A stretch of 64,000 bases of DNA, taken from NCBI RefSeq assembly GCF_037039395.1, contig NZ_CP146244.1:930001-994000 (forward strand), in the 5' to 3' direction. Source of the DNA: Agrobacterium vitis (GTDB lineage Bacteria > Pseudomonadota > Alphaproteobacteria > Rhizobiales > Rhizobiaceae). The notes beneath the pieces were generated by a model that was not told where the DNA came from, made no database searches, and saw only the letters and a list, made by a program, of their open reading frames with translations. Below, piece after piece: positions 1-10,010 of this stretch. How positions within the stretch are numbered: position 1 is the stretch's first letter; every line of letters starts with the position of its first letter. The translations under genes and the position numbers were made by a program.

Positions 1-393
1 GACCGTATGGGTGAATTGCGCACGCTGGCCCAAATTCTGGCGCTGGCCACCGAGGGTGCCGTCACGGATGTGCCTGCTGCTTCTGTGGCTGCACCGGTCC
101 CGGCATCTGTCGTCGTCCCGGCGCTCGCTCCGACACAGGCACTTGTTCCTGAACCTGCCGGGTTGCCCGTGGGCGCTGTCCGCGAAGCACTGCTTGCCGT
201 CGTCAGTGAAAAAACCGGTTATCCAACCGATGTCATCGATCTCGATATGGACCTCGAGGCTGATCTCGGCATCGACTCGATCAAGCGGGTGGAAATCCTC
301 GGCGCCTTGAAGGAGCGCCTGCCGCAAATGGCGGAGCTTTCCCCGGATCGTATGGGTGAATTGCGCACCCTGGCCCAAATCCTGACCCTGGCC
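1..393 (+). repeat. Direct repeat marking tandem ACP domains
   Basis: Bases 1-48 and 346-393 are near-identical copies (DRMGELRTLAQIL followed by A/T-LA), 345 bases or 115 residues apart. That distance is one ACP plus linker. It shows that the window begins inside a tandem ACP array, a hallmark of PfaA-type synthases. Confidence 0.8.
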
Positions 394-2901
394 GAAGGTG
401 AGGCTTCAAACGCTGGGGAACCCCAGCAGAAAGAGGCAGCTCTCGCTTCTTTTAAGGATGGTGACGATCTGATCGGGCGCGGTGTCGTCACCCTTTTGCC
501 AGCTCCGCTCGATCTGGTGACGCAACAGGCTTTTCAGAAGGGGGCAAAATTTCTACTGACCGGTACCGATGACGCCCTGATCCTTGCCCTTCAGAAGGGT
601 TTGAAAAGCAAGGGTATCGAGGCTGTCTGGCTGCGGTTCGAAGGCAAGGTTTCCTCGAAGGCTGGTCCGCAATTGGCGGCTGGCAAGGACGAGGCCGAGC
701 TGAAACAGCAATTCGAAGCTCAGGGTCCTTGGGATGGGGTGATCTATGTTCACCCCAAGACAATCGACAACGCGCTTCCCGGCGCTGAAAGTGATGCCTC
801 GGTCCTCTGGCTGAAACGAGCCCTGCTGCTTGCCAAGCTGTCGATCACGCCGCTCACGGCGCGGGCTGCCCAGGGTCGCACGGTGTTCATGACGCTGTCG
901 CGGATGGATGGAGCCCTCGGCTACCGGGATGGCAGCCTTGCAACGGTCGCGGCTGGTGCCTTGTCCGGCCTGGTCAAGACCTATGCCGCCGAAGCACCGC
1001 ATATCTTTGCCCGCGCCGTCGATATTGCGCCGCAGATCGAAGATGCTGCCGCTGCCGATCTGCTGGTGCAGGAAGTGTTCGATGCTCGCCACAGCATTAC
1101 CGAAATCGGTCTTGACGGGCAGGGGCGCTGGAAGCCTTCCATTGAGGCGATTTCCTCCAGCGATGCCGTGACCGTTGCCGATCCTGATGAGTTGTTCATC
1201 GTCACCGGTGGTGCGCGGGGCGTGACGGCCGATTGCGTGCTGGCCCTGGCTTCTGCCGCTCCTCGTCGCTTCCTCCTGCTCGGTCGCTCCGCGCTTGAAG
1301 CCGAACCGGCTTGGGCCACGGGTCTCGAAACCGACGCGCAATTGAAGGGTGCAGCCCTTGCCGCACTGCGCGAAGGAAAAGCGCCGGTGACACCGAAGCT
1401 GATCGATCAGACCGTGCGTGGCGTTCTGGCGGGCCGTGAAATCCGCCAATTGCTGGCAGCCCTGGAAAAGCTTGGCAGCCATGCCAGCTATCTGTCGCTC
1501 GATATTTCCTCCCCGGCGATTTCCAGCCTCGGCGATCACCCCGAAATTCAGAAGGCCGCGAAAATCAGCCTTGTACATGGGGCTGGTGCGCTTGCCGATG
1601 CGGCCATTGCCCAGAAGAAAATCAGTGAAATGGACCGTGTCTTCACGCCGAAAATTTTCGGTCTGGCCGGTCTGATCAAGGCGCTGACGGGCAAGCCCTT
1701 CCACCGCGTCCTGCTGTTTTCCTCGGTAGCCGGTCTGTTTGGCAATCCGGGTCAGGCCGATTACGCCATGGCCAATGAAATGCTCAACCGTTTCGCCGCC
1801 AGCCAGTCGGTGAAGGGCGCGGATGTCCGGGCGATCAATTGGGGCCCGTGGCTTGGCGGCATGGTGACACCCGAAATCCGCGAGATCTTCATGAAACGCG
1901 GCGTTCCGATCATCCCACGCGATATCGGTGGCCAGTTCTTTGCCCGGGAAACCGCCATGCCTCTGCCAGCAACCGGCGCAGTGCTGGTGGGTGGGTTGAC
2001 GCCGATCAATGCCCGCTTCGTCCCCTTTGCCGAATTGCCGCAGGCACCGAGGCGGCTTGCCCTGAGCGGTCACGACTGGACGAAGTCCTTGCTCCTGGCC
2101 GATCATCAGATCAAGGGACGTCCCGTCGTACCCGCAGCCTTCGTGCTTGGCCTGGTGGCGGATGGATTGGAAAGCCTGCTTCCAGGCTGGACATTCTCGG
2201 GCTTTGATCAGTTCAACGTGTTGAATGGCCTTGTCATCAACAAGGATTGGCGCGGTGATTTCGAACTGTCGCTCAGCGCTCTCCGCGCCGAGACAGCAGA
2301 AACCATCCGGCTGGATGTGATGTTGGCCGACGGCTCCGGACGTCCACGTTATAAGGCGGATAATATTCTGCTGCGCAAGGCCGCCTTCATGCCGCCACAG
2401 CCGGGCAAAGCTCTGCCTTCGCTGGAACCCTCGACGCCTGCCAATGGCTTCTATACGGACGGCACGCTGTTCCATGGCGAGAGCCTGCAAATGCTCAAGA
2501 CCTACAGGAAGCTGGAAACTGCGAGCTATCTGTTCCGCATCGCCCAGCCCGCGGCCATCCATAGTGCGGCACTGAACGGATTTGCAGACAGCACATTGCT
2601 CGATGCCGTCTCCGTCGATGCGGTGCTGCAAGCAGCGCTGGCCGCAACGCGGCTGGAAGCCGATAGCCCGAGCCTGCCGATGCGGCTTGGATCGGCGACG
2701 CTGACGAGCCGGCCTGAGCCGGGCTCCGATTGGCTGATTGCCGCCCGCCTCAAGGCCAGCCGCGCCCAGGAACTGGATTGGGAACTGACCGGCTATGACC
2801 TCGATGGTCGCCTGCAGATGCAATTGGTCGCCACCACGGTCAAGCGGGACGAGGCACCGTCTGGCTCGCAAGGCACAAAATCCGTCGAGGCCGTCAAATG
2901 A
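1..2901 (+). CDS. PfaA-like polyketide/fatty acid synthase, C-terminal part (ACP-ACP-KR-DH), 5' partial
   Basis: This is the C-terminal 966 residues of a PfaA-type iterative synthase; the reading frame is open at base 1. It opens in the tail of one acyl carrier protein domain. A complete ACP follows with the phosphopantetheine site GIDSIK (Ser codon at 277-279), then a second copy of the tail motif. A ketoreductase follows, with the NADPH loop TGGARGV near base 1204, Ser at 1723-1725 and Tyr at 1762-1764 (13 residues apart, as in SDR ketoreductases). The C-terminus resembles a PKS dehydratase, with DHQIKGRPVVP (His codon 2104-2106). PfaA of omega-3 fatty acid synthases has the order KS-MAT-ACPs-KR-DH, so KS, MAT and more ACPs probably lie upstream. 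The stop overlaps the next start (ATGA at 2898). The product cannot be told from sequence; the family is confident. Confidence 0.88.
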   Translation, partial: DRMGELRTLAQILALATEGAVTDVPAASVAAPVPASVVVPALAPTQALVPEPAGLPVGAVREALLAVVSEKTGYPTDVIDLDMDLEADLGIDSIKRVEILGALKERLPQMAELSPDRMGELRTLAQILTLAEGEASNAGEPQQKEAALASFKDGDDLIGRGVVTLLPAPLDLVTQQAFQKGAKFLLTGTDDALILALQKGLKSKGIEAVWLRFEGKVSSKAGPQLAAGKDEAELKQQFEAQGPWDGVIYVHPKTIDNALPGAESDASVLWLKRALLLAKLSITPLTARAAQGRTVFMTLSRMDGALGYRDGSLATVAAGALSGLVKTYAAEAPHIFARAVDIAPQIEDAAAADLLVQEVFDARHSITEIGLDGQGRWKPSIEAISSSDAVTVADPDELFIVTGGARGVTADCVLALASAAPRRFLLLGRSALEAEPAWATGLETDAQLKGAALAALREGKAPVTPKLIDQTVRGVLAGREIRQLLAALEKLGSHASYLSLDISSPAISSLGDHPEIQKAAKISLVHGAGALADAAIAQKKISEMDRVFTPKIFGLAGLIKALTGKPFHRVLLFSSVAGLFGNPGQADYAMANEMLNRFAASQSVKGADVRAINWGPWLGGMVTPEIREIFMKRGVPIIPRDIGGQFFARETAMPLPATGAVLVGGLTPINARFVPFAELPQAPRRLALSGHDWTKSLLLADHQIKGRPVVPAAFVLGLVADGLESLLPGWTFSGFDQFNVLNGLVINKDWRGDFELSLSALRAETAETIRLDVMLADGSGRPRYKADNILLRKAAFMPPQPGKALPSLEPSTPANGFYTDGTLFHGESLQMLKTYRKLETASYLFRIAQPAAIHSAALNGFADSTLLDAVSVDAVLQAALAATRLEADSPSLPMRLGSATLTSRPEPGSDWLIAARLKASRAQELDWELTGYDLDGRLQMQLVATTVKRDEAPSGSQGTKSVEAVK

Positions 2902-5900
2902 GCCGCATCGCGATCACCGCCCTGTCGCTCTGCTTTCCAGGCGCCAACGACCTGGACAGTTACTGGCGCAACCTCCTTGCAAAAAACGACTCCCGCTCGA
3001 CGGGCGGGGTCAAGGACTTCCGGATCGACCCTTTCTATCTCAGGGATAGTCAGGAGGATGTCGATCAAGTCCGCTGGCTCCGTGGCGGCTTCGTCGATCT
3101 GGACGAGGTGACCAAGGAGCTTGCAGAAGACGCTGGCAACGGCCTCGATCTGCCTTGGAAATTGGCCCGGCGCGTCGCCGAAGAGGCCTTGCAGACCAGC
3201 AGGCTTGGTGAGCGCGTGGATCTGGGCCGGGTTGGCATGGTGCTCGGTAATTATACCTTCCCGACCTTTGCCTCCAACAATGCCGTTGTGCCGGTCTGGG
3301 AGCGGGAAATTGCCGCAGGGCTGGAAGAGGGGCTAGGAATTGCTCCGGGAACGCTTTCCGACCAGCCCTTGACGGCGCCGCCCGCCGAACATGGTGTGCT
3401 CAGCGCCGATGGCATCTATGCCGTAACACGAGGCTTGAGCCTCGGCGGCCCGAGCTTCAGCCTCGACGCCGCCTGCTCTTCCTCCCTCTACGCCATCGAA
3501 CTTGCATCCAGTTATCTGCGAAGCGGACATGCGGATGCCATGCTGGCGGGCGGTGTTTGCCTGCCGGATCCCTGGCTGATCCATGTCTCCTTCGGCGATC
3601 TCGGCGCTTTCCCGGATAATGGCGTCAGCCAGCCCTTCGATAGCACGTCGGATGGCATCGTCACGGGCCAGGGCGCCAGCGTCGTCGTGTTGCGGCGGCT
3701 GGAAGATGCGCTGCGCGACAATGACATCATCCTCGCTGTCATCGAAAGTGTCGGCCTCTCCAATGACGGCACCGGCCAGCATATGCTTGTCCCCAACGCC
3801 GATGGCCAGCGGCTGGCCTATCAGCGCGCCTATGCCCGGACCGGCGTGCAGCCTGAAGAGATCGATTACGTCGAATGCCATGCCACGGGCACGCCGCTTG
3901 GCGACCGCACCGAACTGACATCGCTGCAACGCTTTTTTGGCGCGGATAAGCAGCATTTCCCACTGATCGGTTCGGTCAAGGCCAATGTCGGCCATCTTCT
4001 GACAGTGGCAGGCATGAGCAGTCTGGCCAAGGTTATCCTGGCCATGCAGGAAGGCACTATTCCGGCTACGCCCGGCATTGGAAAATTGCAAAAAAGCATG
4101 GACGCGCCGGGCATGGAGCAGCGGCTGGTTGTCGAAAACCAGAGCTGGCCGACACCGGCCGGCAAGCGTCACGCGGCCATTTCCGCCTTCGGCTTTGGCG
4201 GCACCAATGCGCATATGATCGTCTCCGATGACCGGACGCTGTTAGCCGAGCGGGCGAAGGAGGATAACGGCGCGGCAAAAACCCTCCAACCACCGCCGCT
4301 GGAAATCCGGGGCATGGCCGCTCATTACGGCAATGCCGCCAGCCTCCAGGCCTTTGAAGCGGCGTCTTCCGGCGGCGAACCTGTCTGGGCGGAACCGTCC
4401 AGCCGCCGCTGGCGCGGCGCGGCGATGACTGCCGATGCATCGCCTCAGGCTGCGATCAATGCCTATGATATCGATTTTCTACGCAATCGTATCCCGCCTG
4501 CGGAAACGGAAGCCTTCAACGCCCAGCAGGGACTGGTGCTGAAAGTGGCCAATGAGGCACTGTCCGACGCTGGATACGGTCGTATCGGCGAAAAGCGCTC
4601 CGCTCGCCCGGTGGCGGTACTTGTGGTGCTGGAACTGGATCTCAGCGCCCATCTGCGCCGGGGCCGCACGCTGGTGCCGGATTGGATCGATCAGGCGCTG
4701 GCCCGGCAAGGTCTTCACCTTAGTGAGGAAGAGCGCCAAGGCCTGATCGAGGCCTGCAAACGCGCTGTTTTGGGGCCGCTGCGCTCCACGGAAATCACCA
4801 GTTATATCGGCAATATCTGCGCCAGCCGTATTGCCTCGCAATGGAATTTCACCGGACCGGTCTTCACGCTTTCTGCCGGTATGCTCGGCGTTGCCTATGC
4901 CATGGAACAGGCCGGGTTGATGATTGCCGATGACAAGGCGGAGGCGGCGCTGATTGTCGCGGTCGATCTCAATGCCGGGCTGGAAGCCTATGCGCTGGAA
5001 CAGGTCAGCTCTCCGGCTGCTAAATCCCAAGCTTCTAAATCTTTGGGTGATGGCGCAGGCGCGATCCTGCTGGCTCCTGCCGGTTTGGGTGCAGGCGCTG
5101 CACCCTATGCGGTTCTTGATCACATCTCCATCCGTCATGTGGGTAATGGTGAGGACAGTGCCGTTGCGGTTGCCCTGGCGACCATTGCCGATGGATACAG
5201 CCTTGATCTGATGGACATGGCCGGACAGGTCGGCGGCAATGGTGGAGAACTGGCGGCGGTTGCCGCCCATGCGCCCGGTGCCATCGTCTCCGGCGTTGAA
5301 CATTTGAGCGGCCATTGCAAGGTTGCTCAACCGATGGCGGCTTTGATCCGGGCGGCGCTATGCCTGTCGGGCCGCTATCTTCCTGCCACGCCATCGGCCT
5401 GGCTGAATGCGGCGGCAAACCAGCCTCTGGCTGAGGCTGTCGAACAGGCCGGGCTCGGGCTTCTGGCTGAAAGCGTACCGTGGACACGCCAGGAAAGAAG
5501 CCGTCCGCTTGTGGCGGGCGTGGGCGCTGCTGGACCGTTCGGCAGCTACGCCGCCTTCCGTCTCAGCGAGGCGGTGGTGGAAACCCTGCGCCAGCCGGAA
5601 GCTGATTATCCACCCTTCCTGCCGGTCGCAGCCGAGAGCCGAGAAGTCCTGGTGGGTGTTCTGGCTACGGTCATCGCGGCACTTGAACAGGGAACGCCAT
5701 GGCAGGCATTGCAAACCGAAGCCTTGGCCAATCTTCGTGAAAGGCCCAGTGAACGGGTGTTGGTCCTGTCCGGTCGAGATACGGCGCAATTACTGACCGA
5801 AGCGCGTCAGGCGCAGAAATTCCTGGGTGAAGGCCAGGGCGTCGAGTTCCAGACACCGGCTGGTAGCTATTTTACCGACCGGCCCCAGGGCGCAGATGGC

Positions 5901-8900
5901 AAGATCGCCTTCATGTATCCCGGCGGCTTCAACAGCTATCCGCATCTGGGACGGACGCTATTGCGCCGTTACCCGGACAGCCTGCGCGCTTTCGAGCAAT
6001 TCGTCGATGATCCGGCGGCAACGCTCTGCCATGACCAGCTCTATCCGCGCCACAAGCCCGGGCAGGATGCGACCGTGCGACTGATGCAGACCGAAGCCGG
6101 GATGCAACAGGATATCGCGGCGATGATGAAAACCGGTGTCGGTTTTGCCCTGATGTATACCGCCTTGCTGCGGGACCAGTTCGGTGTGCAGGCCCATGGT
6201 GCGCTTGGCTATTCCATGGGCGAAGTCAGCATGTTGTTTGCCAATGGCATTTGGCCAATAGACCAGCATGGCTTGCGCAACGACCTGCCACTGTTTGAAA
6301 CCTCGATTGGCGGTCCCCGTCAGGCGGTGCGTGACACATTCGATATTGGGCCTGATATCCGCGACAATCAGGTCTGGTCGAGTTATGTGCTGCTCGCCCC
6401 CGTGGAGACGGTGCGCGATGCGATTGCCCCCCGTGCCGATGTGTTCATCACCCATGTGAATGGCCCCAAGGAAGTGGTGATTGCCGGTCTGCCCGCAGCG
6501 GTAACAGCAGTGGTCAAGCAATTGGATGGCTATTCCGCCTATCGCAGCCCGGTCTCGCATGTCCTGCATGTGCCGTTGCTGCAAAGGGTCGCGCATCAGA
6601 TTTCAGCCCTGCACGATCATCCGACCACAGCGCCACCGGACAATCTGCATCTTTATACCACCTCGACCTATGGGCGGATGACGGATTTCAGCCGTGAAGG
6701 CCTGTCACGCACCATTACCGATGTGATGTGTTCCGAGGTGGATTTCGTGCGGCTGGTCGATAAGGCCTATGACGATGGCTACCGGATCTTCATCGAATGC
6801 GGTCCTTCCGCCACATGCAGCCGCTGGGTGAATTCATGCCTTGCAGGTAGGGATTATCTGTCTGTTAACCTCAACCAGCGTGGCGCTGACGATGGGCGCA
6901 GCCTGCTTGCAGCTCTTGCTCGGCTGGTTTCTCACGGTGTCAGGGTCGATCTCTCCAGCCTTGTGCCTGGGGTGAAGGCCGAACGCTCCAAAACGGTTAT
7001 CAGCCTGCAACCGGGCGGTGCCGCTCTGAGGGCGACGGCCAGCGATACGATCAGGCCGCTTGAAACCAAACCCGCTGTGGCGCAGCCATTTAAGCCCAGC
7101 ACTGTAGCAAAGTCTGTTGCTTGGGGACCGACGGCAGCCTTCATCCTCGAAGGCAATAGCCTGGTCCACGAATTGTTGGATGACGACACCCAGGACGAAA
7201 TCCAGCCGGACTATCAGCCAGCAAGACCAAGTCCCGGTCTTGCCTCTCTTTCCCCGAAACATGTCGAAGCGGATCAACCAGTCATGGCCAAGAATATGAC
7301 CATCAGCCAGGATAAGTCTCAGCGCATCGCCCAGGCTGTCGAAGCCTTTTTGCAGCGCCAGCGCCTCGGCCATCAAACGTTCCTGCAAACCCAGTCCGAC
7401 CTCGTGCAGATCTGGCGCGAGCATGCCGGAAATGGGGCAAATGGTGTACGGCCAGCTCAGCGCAGTCTGCCCCAACCGACAACCATCGATGCCGGGTCTG
7501 CCGTATTGGAGATCGATAGGCACCAGCCAGCGACCGTTGCGCCTGCGCCCGTGCGCATACCAGCGCCAGCACCCGTTGCCGCAGCCCCCGTGCTGCCCGC
7601 CAGCGCCCGTGAAAAACAGGAAAAGGGCTGGTTTCTGGATGAACAGGATCTATTGACCTTTGCCAGCGGCAAGGTCGCCGATGCCTTGGGCGCGCAATTT
7701 GCGCCCATCGATGATTATCCGGTCCGGGTTCGTCTGCCGGCGCCGCCCTATTTCTTCGTGTCGCGCGTCACCAAGGTTGATGCCAAGTTCGGGGAATACA
7801 AGCCTTGCTCGCTGACAACAGAATATGATGTTCCAGCCGACGCCTGGTATCTGATTGACGGTCAGATGCCGCCGGGCATTGCCGTGGAATCTGGCCAGTC
7901 CGATTTGCTGCTGGTCGCGTTGCTGGGCATTGATTTCAAGAACAAGGGTGTCCGCAAATACCGGCTTCTGGATGGGCGGTTGAGCTTTTACGGTCGCCTG
8001 CCGCAGGTAGGCAGCACGCTGCGCTTTGACATCACCATCGACCGGTTCGTCTGGCAGGGCGATGGCCTGCTGTTCTTCTTCCGCTATGACGGCTATGTCG
8101 ATGGCGAACTGGCTCTGCAATTGCACAGCGGTTGCGCCGGTTTCTTCACCGAGGACGAGCTGAATGCCGGTGGTGGCGTTGTCATCAAACAGCCGCCCGC
8201 AGCCCCGCTCACCCTGGTCAAACCCCTTCTGCCACGGGTGCGTGACACGCTGGAAAAATCCGATCTGGTGGCACTGTCCGAGGGCCGGATCGGCGAGATT
8301 TTCGGCCCCGGTTCGCAGCATCCGGAAAGCGGCAGCTCCATTCGCCTGCCGCCCGAAATGCTGCTGATGATCGACCGCGTCACCGATATCGGCTCCTGGC
8401 AGGGCGAACACTATGTCATGGAGGCCGAAAAGAGCTTTGATGCCGATGGCTGGTATTATACCTCGCATTTCGTCGATGATCCGGTTCTGCCGGGGTCGCT
8501 GATTGCAGAAGGCGCAACGCAACTGCTCAAGGTCTATCTGATCGCCAATGGCATGCATCAATGCTTTGCCGATGGGGTGTTCGAGCCGGTCACCCACCGT
8601 GAAATGCAGATCACGGTCCGTGGCCAGATCACCCCTGACGTGAAAAAGGTCCATTACAAGCTGTTCATTCAGGAAAGCGCTCTGCTGCCGCGCCCCTATG
8701 TGATTGCCGATGTGCTGATCTATGATGAGCATGGCAAGCCGCTGGTGCGGGTCTCCAATCTGGGCTTGCAGGTGGTGGAAAAGCCTGGGGTCTCGGTCGA
8801 GCCGCGCTTTGGCGATCCGACCTGGTTCAGCGGACGCAAAACCAAGAGCGGTGAAAAGGTCGTGCTCAATGAAATGAGCATGCACCACGCCGCCAAGGGC

Positions 8901-9995
8901 GAATTGCGCATCGGTCTTGGCCCGGAATTCAGCATTTACGGCGAGGAATTGCGGGCACCGCATATTCCCAACGGTTGCTTCCAGTTTGTTGACCGCTGCC
9001 TGGAAACAACAGGCACGCGTGGCAAATTGGTGCCCGGTGCCGTGATGGATACTGAATATGATGCGGCTGCCGACAGCTGGTATTTCCAGGAAAACAGCCA
9101 TCCGCATATCCCGAATTTCGTGGTGCTGGAATCGGCGCTTCAGGCCGCCATTCTCAATGGTTATGCGCTGGGGCCAACCCTGAAATACCCCGACAAGGAA
9201 TATTCGATCCGCAATCTGGATGGTACGGCGGTCTATCTGTCCGACCCGGATGTGCGCGGCACGACGATCCGCCACAGCCAGAAACTGCTCAGCAATGCCA
9301 TGGTGACGGATTCGATCCTGCAAAACTTCGACTTCAACCTGAAGGTCGATGGCCAGCCTTTCTACCAGGGCCAGTCTTCTTTCGGCTACTTCACCAAGCG
9401 GGCGCTGGAAAACCAGCTTGGCCTTGACCAGGGCAAGCTCAGCAAATTCTGGCTGGAGGAAAACAGCGCAAAAGCCGAGGACATCGACCTTTTGAGCCCG
9501 GCCTCCGCCCATCTGTTCGCCGGCACAGCGGACAAGCCCCATTGGCGTCTGCCGCCCGGCCATCGGTTCCGGCTGCTGCATCAGGCCAGCCTGGTACGCG
9601 AGGGCGGAAAGTTCGGCCTCGGCTATGTCAAGGGCGAGCGGACGATTGATGCGGGCGAATGGTATTTCACCAACCATTTCCACCGCGATCCGGTCATGCC
9701 CGGCTCGCTGGGATTGGAGGCGATCCTGCAAGCCATGCAGCTCTTTGCCATCCGCACCGGTCTGGATGCGGGGATTGCCAATCCGCGCTTCGGCATCGCG
9801 GTCGGCGTGCCGGTCAACTGGCGCTATCGCGGCCAATTGCTGCGCACCGACAAGCGCATGGGCCTGGAAGTGCATATCAAGGAAATCCGCCGGGAAGGCG
9901 GGGGTCTGGTGGTGATTGCCGATACCGATTTGTTCAATGACCGGCTGCGTATCTATGAAGCGCTGTCGATGAGCATTTCCATTAAACCGGCTTAA
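2898..9995 (+). CDS. Pfa-like synthase: KS-CLF-AT-DH-DH fusion (PfaB/PfaC functions)
   Basis: A 2365-residue multidomain synthase. Domains in order: active ketosynthase (residues about 1-450; Cys193 in DAACSSS, His328 in ECHATGT, His366 in NVGHLL, FGFGGTNAH at its end); a second KS-like chain-length-factor domain (about 520-950) with Met662 where the catalytic Cys should be; an acyltransferase (about 1000-1360; nucleophile Ser1106 in GYSMGE); an Ala/Pro-rich linker (about 1390-1580); and four FabA-like hot-dog units forming two double dehydratases. Units 2 and 4 keep the catalytic pattern (His1857 in HFVDDPVLPGS, His2260 in HFHRDPVMPGS), while units 1 and 3 are degenerate. In bacterial pfa operons the AT (PfaB) and KS-CLF-DH-DH (PfaC) are usually separate; KS-CLF-AT resembles thraustochytrid OrfB. 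Together with the flanking PfaA- and PfaD-like proteins it should elongate and dehydrate an acyl chain. Confidence 0.92.
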   Translation: MSRIAITALSLCFPGANDLDSYWRNLLAKNDSRSTGGVKDFRIDPFYLRDSQEDVDQVRWLRGGFVDLDEVTKELAEDAGNGLDLPWKLARRVAEEALQTSRLGERVDLGRVGMVLGNYTFPTFASNNAVVPVWEREIAAGLEEGLGIAPGTLSDQPLTAPPAEHGVLSADGIYAVTRGLSLGGPSFSLDAACSSSLYAIELASSYLRSGHADAMLAGGVCLPDPWLIHVSFGDLGAFPDNGVSQPFDSTSDGIVTGQGASVVVLRRLEDALRDNDIILAVIESVGLSNDGTGQHMLVPNADGQRLAYQRAYARTGVQPEEIDYVECHATGTPLGDRTELTSLQRFFGADKQHFPLIGSVKANVGHLLTVAGMSSLAKVILAMQEGTIPATPGIGKLQKSMDAPGMEQRLVVENQSWPTPAGKRHAAISAFGFGGTNAHMIVSDDRTLLAERAKEDNGAAKTLQPPPLEIRGMAAHYGNAASLQAFEAASSGGEPVWAEPSSRRWRGAAMTADASPQAAINAYDIDFLRNRIPPAETEAFNAQQGLVLKVANEALSDAGYGRIGEKRSARPVAVLVVLELDLSAHLRRGRTLVPDWIDQALARQGLHLSEEERQGLIEACKRAVLGPLRSTEITSYIGNICASRIASQWNFTGPVFTLSAGMLGVAYAMEQAGLMIADDKAEAALIVAVDLNAGLEAYALEQVSSPAAKSQASKSLGDGAGAILLAPAGLGAGAAPYAVLDHISIRHVGNGEDSAVAVALATIADGYSLDLMDMAGQVGGNGGELAAVAAHAPGAIVSGVEHLSGHCKVAQPMAALIRAALCLSGRYLPATPSAWLNAAANQPLAEAVEQAGLGLLAESVPWTRQERSRPLVAGVGAAGPFGSYAAFRLSEAVVETLRQPEADYPPFLPVAAESREVLVGVLATVIAALEQGTPWQALQTEALANLRERPSERVLVLSGRDTAQLLTEARQAQKFLGEGQGVEFQTPAGSYFTDRPQGADGKIAFMYPGGFNSYPHLGRTLLRRYPDSLRAFEQFVDDPAATLCHDQLYPRHKPGQDATVRLMQTEAGMQQDIAAMMKTGVGFALMYTALLRDQFGVQAHGALGYSMGEVSMLFANGIWPIDQHGLRNDLPLFETSIGGPRQAVRDTFDIGPDIRDNQVWSSYVLLAPVETVRDAIAPRADVFITHVNGPKEVVIAGLPAAVTAVVKQLDGYSAYRSPVSHVLHVPLLQRVAHQISALHDHPTTAPPDNLHLYTTSTYGRMTDFSREGLSRTITDVMCSEVDFVRLVDKAYDDGYRIFIECGPSATCSRWVNSCLAGRDYLSVNLNQRGADDGRSLLAALARLVSHGVRVDLSSLVPGVKAERSKTVISLQPGGAALRATASDTIRPLETKPAVAQPFKPSTVAKSVAWGPTAAFILEGNSLVHELLDDDTQDEIQPDYQPARPSPGLASLSPKHVEADQPVMAKNMTISQDKSQRIAQAVEAFLQRQRLGHQTFLQTQSDLVQIWREHAGNGANGVRPAQRSLPQPTTIDAGSAVLEIDRHQPATVAPAPVRIPAPAPVAAAPVLPASAREKQEKGWFLDEQDLLTFASGKVADALGAQFAPIDDYPVRVRLPAPPYFFVSRVTKVDAKFGEYKPCSLTTEYDVPADAWYLIDGQMPPGIAVESGQSDLLLVALLGIDFKNKGVRKYRLLDGRLSFYGRLPQVGSTLRFDITIDRFVWQGDGLLFFFRYDGYVDGELALQLHSGCAGFFTEDELNAGGGVVIKQPPAAPLTLVKPLLPRVRDTLEKSDLVALSEGRIGEIFGPGSQHPESGSSIRLPPEMLLMIDRVTDIGSWQGEHYVMEAEKSFDADGWYYTSHFVDDPVLPGSLIAEGATQLLKVYLIANGMHQCFADGVFEPVTHREMQITVRGQITPDVKKVHYKLFIQESALLPRPYVIADVLIYDEHGKPLVRVSNLGLQVVEKPGVSVEPRFGDPTWFSGRKTKSGEKVVLNEMSMHHAAKGELRIGLGPEFSIYGEELRAPHIPNGCFQFVDRCLETTGTRGKLVPGAVMDTEYDAAADSWYFQENSHPHIPNFVVLESALQAAILNGYALGPTLKYPDKEYSIRNLDGTAVYLSDPDVRGTTIRHSQKLLSNAMVTDSILQNFDFNLKVDGQPFYQGQSSFGYFTKRALENQLGLDQGKLSKFWLEENSAKAEDIDLLSPASAHLFAGTADKPHWRLPPGHRFRLLHQASLVREGGKFGLGYVKGERTIDAGEWYFTNHFHRDPVMPGSLGLEAILQAMQLFAIRTGLDAGIANPRFGIAVGVPVNWRYRGQLLRTDKRMGLEVHIKEIRREGGGLVVIADTDLFNDRLRIYEALSMSISIKPA

Positions 9996-9998
9996 TCC

Positions 9999-10005
9999 AA
10001 GGAGG
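9999..10005 (+). promoter_or_regulatory. Strong ribosome binding site of the PfaD-like gene
   Basis: AAGGAGG lies 5 bases before the ATG at 10011. It is the only independent strong Shine-Dalgarno between the first four synthase genes, which otherwise overlap. Confidence 0.75.
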
Positions 10006-10010
10006 ATATC

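Noticed and set aside
553..2871. A 772-codon open frame antisense to the PfaA-like gene
   Set aside because: It lies wholly opposite recognised ACP-KR-DH coding sequence, its protein shows no family motif and is rich in Arg/Gln/Gly/His, as expected for a GC-biased shadow frame.
7650..9875. A 741-codon open frame antisense to the dehydratase half of the synthase
   Set aside because: Same reasoning: it mirrors four clear hot-dog domains on the plus strand and has no ribosome site or recognisable domain.
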